From NCBI GenBank assembly GCA_033439765.1, contig JAULSN010000009.1, positions 1,860,001 to 1,924,000 on the forward strand: a stretch of 64,000 nt of DNA, in the 5' to 3' direction. Shown here one piece after another: positions 10,201 to 23,718 of this stretch. Every line of letters begins with the position of its first letter. The stretch's first letter is position 1. Source of the stretch: Lasiosphaeria ovina (taxonomy: Eukaryota; Ascomycota; Sordariomycetes; Sordariales; Lasiosphaeriaceae). A program made the translations under genes and the position numbers. Below the pieces are notes generated by a model that was not told the origin of the DNA, did not search any database, and saw only the letters and a program-made list of their open reading frames with translations.

Positions 10201-13200
10201 AGCGGTTCTCCACCAACAAAACGTGCGATATTATATCGTCCTGTGCTCTTGAAAAAAAACACTTCTCAGTATGCGCAAAGCGTGTTTTGAGTGAACTGCA
10301 AGATGAGTGTCAGCATCATGTATGCATTCAACTCCGTGAAGCCAAAAATGTTTCCACTGGCCCCAGGGACTGGGGAGTCATGAGTTTTTAAAAATAGCCC
10401 CAGGTGCACTGGAGGATGTTGAGTAAAATTTCCACCTCATGCAGTACCAAAAAAGGTGCTAGGGTGGAACGCTGCCGAGATTGAAACGGGATCGCCTTAG
10501 CTTTGCGACACCCTTGCTCGAGTCCCGAACCAGTGGTGCATCAGAGACGCTTTTGACAAATTGAACCCTTTTGGGCTCGAGGAAAAAAAGAGAATCCCTT
10601 GTCGCCGCCAGTAACAATTGCCGCAAGTGCATAAGAAACGCGCTGTGACGAACTGAAAGCACGTACCTCTGGATAGTAGCGAACCAAGAACCAGACAACA
10701 ATTCGACTAAAACGCTTTTCAAAGTTAGAAAAAGAGCTGAATAAATGTTGGCCGTTCGAGCCCATCGTTTGCTGGTGTCGAGACGGGAACCATGCTCCTG
10801 GGATCATGTTTCGGAAGCCACGTGCGAACCTTCGTCCATACTAGTAGCAACGGTTGCAATGTCGTACCTTACCAATAAAGCCCCACCGAGGCTTAACTAT
10901 AGTAAACTGTTGCTCTGAGTTAGCATCAATGACCACAACACTACCATATGGAAATGGCATGCTCAGAGTTAGGCGTTGGCGCGGTAGTGTAATGAAAGGC
11001 CCGGACCTAACGCAACATGTATGGGAAAGCAGGCAGAGAGTCTGGTAAGAGAGACAATCGAGACGGGGTCATGAATAATCCAGCAGCAGCCACGGTTACC
11101 AATCCCGGTCGTGTTGGGTGGTAAAAGGGAAAACAAGCAGAGATGTCCTCATGGTCCGTATTATCCGAGTCCGATGTTCAGAAATATCAAATCTGGAGAT
11201 ATTGCTTACCTAAATGAACGAAAATGGGTGCCACTCGAAAGGCTGAAACGATTTACTATTGAGATATGTTAGCAATGATGTTCAAGAAGACATACACGGG
11301 TCATCATGGCCATTTGTGAGGTGGAGTCCTGCCACAGGGCCCCAGGGATGCCGAGGCACCAAGGAGTAACGCCAAGAAAGCATCCGTGGACAAATACCAC
11401 GCGTTCGCGAGGGAAGTGTATAATATCGGCGACTGTGAGGGTATTCCCGGAGAACCCTTACCTGAAATGAAGAACCAAAACGACAGGAGAAAACGTTGGC
11501 GCCGGATATAAAGGCAAGTAATGCACGGCGACAACAACTGCGGGACGTGAGGCTTGCTTCTTAGGCCAATAGGTCCTCGAGAGGAAAGGCCTGTATTTTC
11601 TGTTCTGCTGGAAGAAGCCGGCGAATTGCTTCAGGAACGTTGAAGGTAGGGATGATCGATCGTAGGAGAGCGAGCCGTGGTGTCCCTAGGTTACACGACA
11701 TTCAGAAATCAGCAACTCTTCTCATACCAGTCATCGGGGTCTCGGAGAGCGGGGCATAATCCCAACTACGAGGGACAGGGTGCGAAGAAGGCACGATCCG
11801 CTGGCTTTGGCTTCCACTATTGTAGTGTCGCCAAATTGCCGGTAAAGGACCTGGCTATGGAGGGTGGAATGCTCAAGCCAGAGTCTAAAATCCGCGCGCT
11901 TGCAACGGGCAGGGATGCAGAACCTGCCATAAAGCACGGCCCCAAAACGAAAAGAGAGAGAAAAAACACCAAGGAGACGCGACTCCAGAACAAGCTCGGT
12001 GTCGCCATACGGACAGCGCGAACGTCAAGAGTGATCCGACCACCGAATGAAAATGAATAAAGTTGCTCACCAGTATTCGGAGTCGATTAATGATATGCGA
12101 ACACGTCTCTTACGCGCTTGTTGACACCGTTCGATTCCAGGCACTCGCGAAGGTCAGTCTTTTGACCTGGTGATTCAATGCGCGAATAACTTTGAGCTGA
12201 GGGGGCCAGCTGTCGATCTCGTGGTTGCTGAAATGGCCGCGCGCGACTAATGCAGATTGCTGAAGGCTCCCAACGGACTGGGAATCGTTGGCTGTTGTAA
12301 AAATGCAAGTCGCTGCACGATCAAGCACAAAACACGCCTCTCGAATTGTTAAGCAGCTCTCCTGGGCGTTCGTAGTATTTTTTTTTTAGAGTTTCGCGAG
12401 ACTTGGTCGCACAGGGGTCTGTGTGGAGAGTTTTTAAGACACGCTGGCGCACGCGAACACGTGAAATGGCTTCTTGGCGGCCTTCGGGAATTATTGTCGG
12501 GGGAGTGGCATGGGTATTTTCGAGACCGAGGGCGCGGCAGCTGTCAAAAGTTGTCGCATGAGCTTAAGTACAATTTGCCGTGCACAGCGGTTGCGGGGGC
12601 AAAATTATTGATCAGGTTATTGAGCAGTTGTGTTGCAAGAGGTAGGTGGTGGGTTAAGAGGTACTCGGGCTGTACCGCGAGAGGAGACCGGTACGTCGAT
12701 AGACCCGTTAGGCGGCCTGGCTGCGCGTCGACAAGGTCGCGTTTTGGTCGCGCTGTCGGGCCTTTGGGATGGAGGCGCTAGCAATCGAGGCAAAATGGGC
12801 GTTTCTTTTTGTTCATCCACTTTGCAGCAAGCAGACCGAAAGGGAGCCTTGCTGCAGATAGCGTATTGATGAGATAAATCCCGTTTCGAGCCGGCAGGAC
12901 AGAATCTGTCTCGTGGGACAATTACTGGCGGGCACCAAGGCAAAACAGAGTTGCAGATACGGTGGGCTGCGCGCCAAAACTCAATTGGTATCGGTGGAGG
13001 GTGCCGAAGCTATTGCTGGTTCTCGCACCGTCTGCCGTCGTCGGCGGCCACGTACGGAATATGTTTTGGCGACGACCGAATGCGCAGTGCCAAGTAGTGT
13101 TGCTGCGAGGTGAAGAAAGCATGCAGCAATCGAGATACTCGCAGGGTCGTCTGGTGTTCCTGAGCTGGGGGTGGGCAGCAGGGGGGGGAGGAGAAATGGG

Positions 13201-15423
13201 ATGCGATAACGCGCAAGGATTATCTTGTTTGTTCGACCGTTGTGGCGCGCGTTGGAGAAAGGTGGGTGGGGAGCGGCCTTTTTGCGCGCAAGCACTGACA
13301 GCCCAGGCAGGAAAGAGCGAGGGGAGTGAACTAGGGGGTGGGCGTTCTTGGGACGGCTTCTGCCCACAAGCCCGGTGTCTTGGTACTTGCAGGTGTCAGA
13401 AGCCCTGGTCGGCTTCTGGAATCGTGCGGTGCACAACGTTTAAAAATTTGGGGGAGGGTCCAGAGGCTTGGTGGCTGCTTTTCTGCACGCCGACTGGGTT
13501 CGCCAAGTGGGATTAAGCACAGAACCAGGGGGGCGGGAAGATGACAGGGCAGCCAGGTGAGTGTCGGGGCGGTGCGAACAAGACATGGGAGGTCAACCAG
13601 GCAAGCCAGCAGGGTGACGACTGGAAGCAGAGCAGGAGACAAGAAAAGGACACCAGGGAGCGGTTGGCGGGATAAATCGACCCTTTTAAAAGCGTGGATG
13701 ATTCCGCCCGGGATGGCGAGGTGCCCTGGACAGGGACTGGGAGCTAGGAATCGCCCGAGCCCCGACTGCGGGGAGAACATGGCAAGAGTCGATGCCAATG
13801 GGCAGACAGCTTGAAACCTACATTGTACGTAGGTAGATGTATGTACAATAGGGCCGGTACCCCCTCAACAAGCGCGGCCAACCTACCCAATCGTCATCCA
13901 GTGGGATAAGGTAGATGGGGCGTCTGGCGGCTTTGGCAACTCGCAGTCGGGCGGCGAGACCAGACGGCAACGAAACACCAAGCACGACGGTTTCTGGCTC
14001 GCTTGGACCAAGCTCCAGCGGCATGAGCGATCCCTATGAACAAAACACCCATCAAAGCACTGCAAAAAACAGACAGCAATGGAGGTATTCGTGGTAGCAT
14101 GGCAAACGTCCGAGCCGCTAAACTCCATCTTCTGGCACAGACCTTAGCGAGCAGGGGGAATGACATTCCCAAAGCACCTACACTAGACCAAGATGAACCA
14201 CAAAAACTTTATACGCTAGGTACCTTAATTATAATGGGGAGGTTGATGCATGTACTGCGTAGGCCGGCGGAATACGGCTACCTTACTTTTTGGGGGCGCA
14301 GGACCAGCAATTTGCGACACCTGCAGCCGAATGCAAGAGGCCTGACTTGGTGGGATGGGCATTGATACAGCTCATTGGGGCTTATTTCGAAAGGCAATCG
14401 AAACCGTGGAAGCTCCTCCATGCATGTAGGTCGATGCATATGGAGTGAATTAAACGGCTACATTTGATCGGGGAGAGCCAACGCTTCGTTCACACTGTAT
14501 TGTATTGTCATCGCATCACGGTTCCTACACAGAGCAGTGGTGAAATATTTGCTCTTTCTGGGTTGCGGGTTCGTTCTGAGGGGACGTGATGTGAGTGCAA
14601 CGGCGAGCAAGGTGGAAGAATCAAACCAACCCCATGGGCGAACGCCGTAGGCGGAGGGCACCAACGTGTGATTCAGCTACGCTAGTAGTCCCAGGCGCCT
14701 ATTAGTTCCGGAGGTACGAATGCCCAGGTGTGGAATCTGGAATACCACTCAAACACCGTGACACAGCGAGTGATGGGCATATAAATTTGCCTTTCTAGGC
14801 CAGGGAAACGCCATGGCACGCGCGCAGGCGGACGGGCGTCACTTGTTAGCGGACTGAGGTGTCTGTCTTGGAAGCTGACATGATCTTAATTTGTTCGTTT
14901 TGTGAGATATTGTTCAGCAATAGTGTTCGCAACCTCGTGGGGTGGGAGATAATTGGAAGTCTTCCTTCGTATAATACCGTCAGATATTGATGCTGCGAGG
15001 TCGTTTTGTTGTTTTGCCATCCCGCGAAAATATTTGTCGCCCGTTTCGGATGCAACGTGATGCGTCCGCGATGTTGGACGACTAATAACAACAGGATGAT
15101 ATGGCAGAGCTCCCAGCTCAGTGGTCCTGTCGTTATCACCGAACTAGCCAAAAACGAGATTGCAAGTTATTTTTACGTTTCACGCCCTGCGTAAGCGGCG
15201 AGCACCACTAGCAGTGAGCAGGCAAGCGCATTCGGTCAGTCTCCTCACCACTTGTGCCGCGACCTACTTACCTCGGTGAGCATAATTGAACCAGTGCACA
15301 TCTCCAATGTTTGCCTCCTTAGTACGGCGTCCGTAGCCTTTATCGCCAATGCTTTGAAGACGCAAGTGCCATGTACTCGAGCTTTTTATAATTATTCAAT
15401 ACTAAGACTTACTATGTATCCAA
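7214..15423. other. First part of a 17.5 kb stretch without recognisable genes
   Basis: None of the open frames here shows a domain, conserved-looking composition or a plausible exon chain. Between about 9.8 and 12.1 kb at least six good minus-strand 5' splice consensus sites occur (near 9800, 10670, 10870, 11209, 11461 and 12070). One follows a short ATG frame beginning MAQHRQAPSQF (9857-9801). This may be a spliced leader or non-coding transcript running toward the 5.7-7.2 kb gene; I cannot show it. Confidence 0.45.
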
Positions 15424-15714
15424 GCAAGCGGTTGCCAAAATAAAAGAGACTCCAAATTGATTGTGGAGGTCACCTGTTGCAGCCACTAACAGCCACTAAT
15501 GAATATCTAACAATTATTTCAATTTCCACAGGTGACAATCAACAAATATGTAGATTCTATGGTAGTGCGAATGCAGGATGTGTTAGCTAGCGAGGGTCAG
15601 ATGACGGGTTGGTAGGGTGATAGTACAAAGAGGGACTTGGCAGGGCTAGTAAATTTTGCCTGTAAATAAGTACCTGTAAAGTATGCAGTCTCTTTTATCT
15701 TGGCAACCGCTTGC
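15424..15714. mobile_element. MITE-like element with 28-bp terminal inverted repeats
   Basis: The left end (15424-15451) and right end (15687-15714) are inverted copies of each other with one mismatch in 28 bases. The outer part reads GCAAGCGGTTGCCAA on each strand. The element is 291 bp and has no coding frame. The flanks carry CAA on both sides, a possible 3-bp target duplication. A non-autonomous DNA transposon is the simplest reading; the superfamily is not determinable here. A very similar end sequence lies at 55382-55410. Confidence 0.7.
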
Positions 15715-15792
15715 CAAGGTAGGTCCCTACTTTAGTGATTGCCCAACTTGGCTAAGTGTGCAGATAATTGCAGTAAATTAAGTGCTTGCTCA

Positions 15793-15816
15793 GCACTTGA
15801 GCACTTGAGCACTTGA
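15793..15816. repeat. Three tandem copies of an 8-bp GCACTTGA unit
   Basis: A perfect short tandem repeat about 80 bp to the right of the MITE-like element. Confidence 0.8.
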
Positions 15817-18225
15817 GCCAACTGACGGAATGTTCCGTGATGTTATTACAAACCCGTTTGAAAAGTAACAGATGTATTACCCAGGTTGCGCTCAATGCAG
15901 CGACAAAAGGGCAGCCTACGATAAAATGGGCGCTCAGGTTTCCAAAGATCCATCAGGCAGGTGCCAAATGCTGTTGTATCCACTTTCGCGGGCAGGTTGA
16001 ATTGCTATTGAGTTTGGCTTGGCCCATCCTACGGGGGAGACGTCCTGCGGCAGCTCGCTGCTCTGTGAGTGGTAGCAGACTCCCAGGTCGCCATCCGGTG
16101 GTTTGTCTGCCCATGTTCCCTACTACTATGTAGGCTGCTGAGCCACTGGGCTTAAGCTTCCTGGCCACAGAAATCTGATGTTCCTGGCGCAGTTGCTGGC
16201 ATCAACCAGTAAACAGGTCTCTTTCCGCGGCCAAGTCGGCCGCTTCGTCAACTCCTTCCTTCACACCCCAGATTCTGTTACGAGCATCCGAACGGCGAAT
16301 GAGTATCCGTACTCAGTCCACATATTCCGTGGCAGGGACCAACTTGCAATTCTGCGCACAGTCCATACATGAAGACCGTGGTTAAGTCTGTCCACGTATT
16401 TCGTGCTTTGCCTCTATCCGTCTCGTTGTCGACCAGCAGAGAGTACTTGCGCCCAATCGGGCTTAACCAACGGAACCCCCAGCAAGTCTAGCTCGAGGCC
16501 CAGACCGCGGATGTCATCACATGAAAGGCGGGGTCTTCACCGCAAGGTCACGAGATCCCCGACGCTCTGTTTGTCGGTGTGGGACTGTGGATCGCTTTTA
16601 GCAGAGGGACCTGGGAGGGGGCTTGGCCGGTTTCTATTCTTGGGCCTCTCTTGCTATGATCTCCAGGAGGCGTCGTCGTTCCCATCGAATCGCGAGCCGA
16701 TACTTGGGCAGACTGCCGTTTCCAACTCGAAGAAGAAAATGCTATGAACCGGAGAACTGCGGTTGTTTCGCATTTTGTCACCGTCACGCTCCGCCTGGCA
16801 CGGCCAGGAGTCGGATGCAACGTCAAGAGCCTCCCCCCGTGGCGTGGGCTTGGAAACATACTGCATACTGTAGTAAGAGCTTCAAAGCATTAATCGGGTG
16901 GCGGCCGGCTTTCTATTTCGGGGGCCACAGCGTTCCGTTTCACGCAGTCGAGAAAATGGTCCGGCAGCTGTCTTCACAGTCTGTCTTCAGACTCGACTGT
17001 TGGCGCGGTGCGAGGTGTTTCAAGCGGGAAGTTGGGCATGCAGCTGCAATGCGGCCTCAAATCCCTGAACGGCAGATCTCCAGTGTGCGTGCGTGGGTGC
17101 GGTGCGTGCTATATCGAAGCTGGAAGAGTTCCCCAACTTGGGCGGCATCGCAGATGTGCGGCCTGGAGGTTGCACCGCTGAACACTCATTGTAACTGCCC
17201 GCAATGGGCTTGGGTGTCTATCGGGCTTCGGCGGCCAAACAGCATGATATCTCCGCGCCTCACAGCGGCTGAGCTGGGTGGCCCATCCACCTCTTGTCGA
17301 CGCCGCAGAGGTGCGGCCCTCGAGGATGCCAACAAGCCTTCCCGCAATCCCTGTCGGAAAGCCTTCTTCCCCTTGCTCACTCTCGGGGCCTTTGCCGAAG
17401 CTCACCTCACCTTTAGACGCGCTCACACCGCACGAACCCATCAAGAGGCAGCGGTCCCCGGTCGCAAGATCTCAAGAGCCCTTCCCCCTTCGTCCCAGGA
17501 AATCGTCAACCCCCAGTTAGCTCGCGGGCTCTCCACCCCCAACTTAACCCATCACGTTGCACAGGGCCGCACTTGTGGCTTACATTGTACACTACACATC
17601 CAGGCGTAGGTAGGGTAAAGTACATACGGGGAAGCTTGTTGTCCCGTTGAGTGACAGCCAGGGATGCCGAGGGAGAGGCAATCCCCGGCCACGAATCCCA
17701 CGTGTGGACGGACGACATCGCGCTAGCAAGTTGATGAGCCTACACCGCACTGCAAGAAGAGCGACTCTGGAGTCTCAGAGGATGCAAAACACACTCCAGC
17801 ACATCAGCTGTCGATGTCAAACTCACGAGGTGCCATCAAGTCACGACCGTGCATGAGAGGAAACGGTTCTGCATCCCCTGTCCAATGGGACGGATTCATC
17901 AGAACCAGCCGACATGAAGAGTCGCTCTGGGCCTAACAAGTTTTGGTGCTAGCTCGGCGATCTCCTTGCTACATACGAGAAACAACGCAGTCTGCTTTGC
18001 AACTCCAATTTCTTTTCCGGCGCCGAACTCCTTCGCGCCTCGTCCAATAAGCCAGCCAGGCCGGACCCTTGTCCCGCTCCACTTCAACCCGTAGAGCGCG
18101 TCAGCCAATCGGAAGCTGGGAGCCCCCTATTGCTACAGCGTTCCCACACATAATTGGACCGCCAAGAGCAGCCGTGGTGGGTGGCATACGCCCACGGTGC
18201 GGCCATAGTCTGAGGTGGTGGGCGT

Positions 18226-18246
18226 CGTGGTGGTGGTGGTGGTGGT
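18226..18246. repeat. TGG/CCA trinucleotide repeat
   Basis: Seven units in non-coding sequence. Confidence 0.8.
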
Positions 18247-19444
18247 CACTGCGGTTGATGTTCACTGCGGGCGTGCTCTGGCGCTCAGACATGCTGCTCT
18301 GGCGTCTGGCCACACCGGGTTCCCACTTTCCCAGTGCTGCGAGCGATCTCTGGGACGTTGGGACAATGTGCTCATGCCCCTTCAATTACCCTGGCACATC
18401 CCTCCTTTCGCGTGGATGCGAACCCGCCAGCCGCCGGAGCAGGCTTGTTAACTTCCGGAAGCTTCTCCCGCTCGACGTCAAACGGGTCATGAACTTCTGA
18501 AGACACCCAAAGCGCTAGGCTAAACTTTGAGGTATTTGAGATCACTTCGACTCCGGCCTGTGAGAAACTGAGGTGGATTACATTGATATATGGAGCGCAG
18601 ATGACGGAACGACATTATGTTCGCTCTTTATTACAATATGCACCATTTGTTTGTGTAGTTCAGTTGCGCGGGCGAAGCGAAGCATCACTTTGTCGAGACT
18701 CGAAACTACTGAGCGGTCATCGCTGGAACTAGACGCGGAAAGCGATCCTTACAGTAGCTCTCCGGTATCCACACAAATCATAGGTGGGGGGATGCAGGCC
18801 GTCAGTGGCCCGCATCAGTCTTGCAGCATGCGTGCGACGACTTCTTTCGCTTGCCGAAATTCAGCTGAATTCCCAAAGCCCATCCAATGGGCATCCGGCT
18901 TCTTCACCGCGTTCCCCTATCAGCCGTGATTGTTCTTTTTTTCTTTCTTTCTTTTTTGCCCCAGCGAGGACGGACGTGTATGCGTGCCGGTATCTGCTCT
19001 GGGGCGAATCCTTTCCGCCGGTGAAGGCCCTCTACTCAGAACAGCCGGCGTCTGATAACCACTCCTGATAGTAACTTATTACCTGAAGGAATCGGAGTGC
19101 ATTCCTCTTCTGTGACGAAGGCCGATGACGGGGACTGAGCGGAGTCCCCGTCCGACGAGGTCCCGGCTTCGGCTTATTGAGGGCAAGATTTCTTACTCCA
19201 AAGAAGGTAAAGATGCCCAGAAAATAAATAAAAAAGGCCACAACCTTTGACAACGTGGGATGTCTCATTTCAAAATGGTGGGGCGGCTCTCTCCGAGGGC
19301 AATGGCACGAAAGGGCAGCATGAACGCAGGGCCTCCGTCACCGTCAGTGCGCAAAGGTCGCGAGGGTGAATCAGCAGGCAGGCAACAGCAAAGCAAATCC
19401 GCCCAAGCTTCTGCTCCGTCCGGTTCCCGGTTCGTCGATTGCGC

Positions 19445-19503
19445 GACCAGCCAGCCAGCCAGCCAGCCAGCCGAGCGAGCGAGCGAGCGAGCGAGCGAAC
19501 GAG
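19445..19503. repeat. Compound tetranucleotide microsatellite (CCAG)n(GAGC)n
   Basis: About six CCAG units run straight into about seven GAGC units. It lies in non-coding sequence, and the frames crossing it are repeat artefacts. Confidence 0.85.
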
Positions 19504-22500
19504 GCGGAAAGGGAACACGCCTTGGTTCCGGATAAAATCAACATGCCATTGTTATCTCGTCCTATCCTGTCTTGTTGGACGCGCACCTCAATCAATGCTG
19601 GCCCTGTCTCTACTCTACTACCAACCACCAACAGTCCTTTTTTCGTCGGCACCGAAGCCGAAAGTATCCATTTCTCTTGCAACTGTTAGTCCATTGCCGG
19701 TGTGCAAGTTGACCGAAGCGAATCGAAGCTACCTGTTGAACAGGGACTACTTTTAGGGCGGGCGCGGTGAGGCGGGCGTCTCGGTCTTGTGGACTGGACA
19801 TCAAAACTTCACAAACATGACAACCATTAATCGAACTAGACTAAGATTTCTTGATATCATATCCCAATCCGGCATCTACAATACGTCCAAGTGCGGATAT
19901 ATGCCTCCACTTCAGGTGATAATAGACTGGACACCCTTTTTCCCTCCCCAAAGGTCGTGCCTGCACTCCCCTTGCTCGTCCCCCGTCTTGCCATGTCGTC
20001 TCCCAGCCTTACGGGAAGACCAGGTCTGCGTCGGCCGAGGGGGGGCCTTGTCGCTCTGTGCAGTGTGCACGGGTTTTTGTTCAAGGGTTTATGGAATGCG
20101 AATGGAGGGGGTGAACGTGTTGTTGCACAACTTCCCTGCTGCCCACACACACCACTTCATCCTGCCGGGACCCCTTGCCGGCCTCCAGTTCGACCGGGGG
20201 GTGGAAAAGGGTCAAGATCCTTGGACCGCTAGTGACTTCATGTGCTGTGGTTCGTACCCCCATTTTTTTCCGGTCCAAGAATACGCTCGCTAGCCAGCAA
20301 AGAAAAATGCTGCTTGGCTAGCTCGGTTGCTGTTGCTGCTTGGCTGCCGCTGCCAAAGGGAGAAAAAAAAAAGGGCGTTCCGTGCAAGCAAGCAAGCATG
20401 CCATCGCGGACGAGCAGGTAGGGCACGGTTGGACAGGGCAGGGTAGAGTTGTACGTACCTTCTAGGGCAGGCAGGACAGCGGGATGGGATGCGAGGCGGC
20501 CCTCGCTTTTTGGCTTCATGGTTCTCCGCGTCTCACCACCATCATCATCCCCACTGAAAGCTGCATGCGAGCGAGCCTCACTTTTTTTGGAATTGTTTGT
20601 CTTTCGACAGGCAGAGCCGAAATGCCTCCCTTTTTTTTATATATGCAAACTGAGGCCCTTTTTCTGGCCCTTTCCGCGTGGCGGCCCAGAACGCACCTCC
20701 GAGGTCTGGAGTTTGCCATCGGCCTGGCTTTTCGTTTGCTTGTTTAATTCCTTCTCAGTTGCCACACCACACACAACCTTGTTGAAAGCAGAGCGCCACT
20801 TTCCCGCCCCACCAGCCGCTCATGTACTGGTACATGGACACGGACAATTCTGGCCCCTGGAACGGTACCGCCAATCCACCAATGCGACGATACTTTTAAT
20901 CTAATCAACAAATTAAATAAAATTCTTTCAGTGCAGACATTGACATTTGGCTGCTCTCTATTTGCTTGTCGGCCATCTTCTTCTTACTATATCCATCTAG
21001 CTTTCCAGGCTGTATAGCAGCAAAATTACATTTCTTGCTTGTGACCCCCTGTCCCTTCGTTCCGCGCTAACACATCAACATGAACCTGTATTGTACATGT
21101 ACAGCGCAACATCAAGATTAGCGGTTTTAGCTGAATTTGCTGAGAGTCAATTGAAACTAGCTTTGCTGTTGATATGTCGGTGTGGCTGGTTGGTTTAAGA
21201 CAAGCGAGTGCGAGTGAGCGAGTGAGCGAGTGACGTGCGTCAACCACTTCGCCAATTGCTAGCAGCAAGGGAGTGTCTGTCTGTCGGCATTGCTTGAAGC
21301 CGCTGTGGGATACCGACGGACTCCGTAGATACCTTACGTGTACTTGTTTATGCGTGGCTCGACAGAGAAGAAGATTTGTATTCGTGTTTGGCTAGTCTCT
21401 TTTGGTTGCGAGAAAGGCAAGGACGTGCATTCAGACAGATGAAACAGATCTATCTCCCTTGGGTAGTAGTAGTACATGCGATAAATAGAAACTCGGAAAC
21501 CGATCGACTCAGGCTGGCTTTGGTTGAACTAACCAGCACCCAGTTTTGGCACTGGTGATACGCGTGGATATTTACATGCGTCTTGTGTTCGAGGCTAGAC
21601 TGTCTATACGATGAGAAGGTGCCCGGGTTCGATATCTAGTTGTCGTCTGTTTTCCTTTCCTCGTCTCTTTCCGATCGCTGCTCGGTTACAGATATCCAGA
21701 CGATCGGGGAATAATTCGCTCGCTCGCCAGCAAACACAGACAGAGTGATGACGTCCGTCCTGCTTGTTTACAGAGAGGGGGGTGGGCTCGGGAGTGTACA
21801 TACATATACATACACATGCGGGGGGGATCAAAACCCTCTCTCGGCAGTACTCTGCGCATATTGAACAAACGCAGAAACCGGGCTAGTGTTGATGTGACAG
21901 GCCACTGTCCCGGCCAGTGTCTTGTTTCTTTCTAGCTTCTGTTCCTTGGACCTGACTCAAACATGGGGGGTTTTGCTTTGTTGTCACGGCCGGTCATCCG
22001 TGGGCTGGCCGGGGCAGACGATACGGACATGGCGGTGTGCGCGGGTTGGTTGCCGAGTATCGCCGTGCGTACGGTACATGGTAAACAAACCCCTACGGAG
22101 CCGATGGATATGTACATAGTGAGCAGCAAAAGATGAAGTCTGTTGTCTCTCGTCAGTCTTTTTCTGAGTCTCTCCACACACAGCTAGTCGCCCCCTTTTG
22201 CCGATGAATGACATGTCGTGTTATTCCACCAGCCTATAATTTCTTCTCGACCCTCTCTCTCGCACGCGCATCTTTTTTGGACGGAAGTTCTGACCATTTT
22301 CGTAGTGATGTAATCGTGTGTGGGCTTCTTTTCTTCCCCCGTGTGACAAGCCAGGTCAGGCGCCGCCACGGCGAGACGCCCAATATCCGGGACCAGAGAC
22401 CAAGTGTCTCACACATGCTTAAATGAAGGCTCTTTCTAAGGAAGCTGTCTATTTCCTCCTTCCTGGCTTCTCCTCTGTTGCACTGCTTACCTGTCTGCAA

Positions 22501-23583
22501 CACTGCGCGGCTGGCTTTCGTCATATGTTTAACTACTGGAAGCCGTGCTTAGCAAGCAAGGGATCGAGAGAACGTCATGGCATTTCCCCTTTCGCTTTCC
22601 ATATCCGAATAAAAGAACATGTCATGTGTAGACGCTGGGAGCCTTTTTTTGGTCACTGTGTTATGTTTTGTCTTGCTTGGTCTGAGACAAGACAGCTCGC
22701 TTTGTTGTGCCAGATGTGGCCGAGCGTTTGTTGACAGCGGAAAAAGGGGGGGGCTGGGCACCCAACATCGAGTCGGGGGTTGTCACTGGATGATGATAGC
22801 GGATTTGGGAGCGACCTGGGCGCCTGTCTCGCCTGCTTTGTTCGGCTCTGTCGGACAAGAGTGATGGCAATTCGGAGGCTGAATTTCAAGAAAAGTCGGT
22901 TTGTCAGCCACTGACAAGTTGGTCAGAGAAGAGTTTCCCGATAACTAAACTAATAAATGATGACAAGTTGCGAGTCCGAGCCAGGTATCCAGTGGTTGGC
23001 TTGCTCGCATCGCAAATCACACTGCTGCGGCAAACCGAGTAGCATCCTCCTTTGCCTCTTTCATTTCTCCTCTCCAACGTAATCAGAACACATGAGGCAT
23101 AGTTGTCTTTCCGGGAATGCGGACGGGGGGCGGTGGTGATGGCAAAAGTTCCCTGGGGAACCTACTGTGTGGGCCGCGTCCGCCACAGCCGCCGCCGCCG
23201 CCGCAGAGCCGGTATGGTAGGTATTATCTCGCTTCCGGCACAGAAAGGATACGTACAATGAATGCCGTGTTACGTTCCACAATCGAGATGACGATATTAC
23301 CTGTTTTCGTTTCTCTCCCCGCCCCCCTCGAGCCCCTCCCTCCTCGTCCTCTTAACTTGGCTCGTGTTTGGTGTCCGACTACAACCACACACACGTGGTT
23401 CGGAGAACCCCGGTGCGCCCGACCACCCCGGGACGGCGTCTCGTTGGCTGAGTTTCCGGTGTTTGGGGTCCTAATATCTCTATGTTCTCCCTCACTGTGC
23501 TGCGAGACACAGTCATGGTGCCACCACGGAGAGAGGGGCCGTAAGTGACGAAATAGCCGCTTGTGGATGGTTGATCCGGGCCT

Positions 23584-23670
23584 GCTCAGTAATCGAGATA
23601 CGCCGTGGTAGAGCGGGCTAACTCGCTGACATCTGTAGGTCAGCGTAGGGTCGAAACTCACTGCTGACAG
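23584..23670 (+). other. Possible degenerate tRNA relic
   Basis: Pieces of tRNA-like sequence occur in order: an A-box-like GTGGTAGAGCGG (23605-23616), a GCTGAC/GTCAGC hairpin around CTGTAG that recalls the GUA anticodon loop of tRNA-Tyr, a B-box-like GGGTCGAAACTC, and a TCAGTA/TGCTGA pair that could be an acceptor remnant. The D stem does not form and the T-arm differs from consensus, so a working gene is unlikely. Confidence 0.25.
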
Positions 23671-23690
23671 AGAACAAAGCAGGCAGAAAG

Positions 23691-23718
23691 TGGCAAGTGG
23701 CAAGCGGCAAGCGGCAAG
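23691..23718. repeat. Four tandem 7-bp units (TGGCAAG/CGGCAAG)
   Basis: A short direct repeat beside the possible tRNA relic. Confidence 0.75.

Noticed and set aside
16623..17609. 328-codon open frame on the plus strand
   Set aside because: No ATG at its start (TTG), composition dominated by Arg, Cys, His, Ser and Trp, no motif, and no plausible exon partners; a chance frame.
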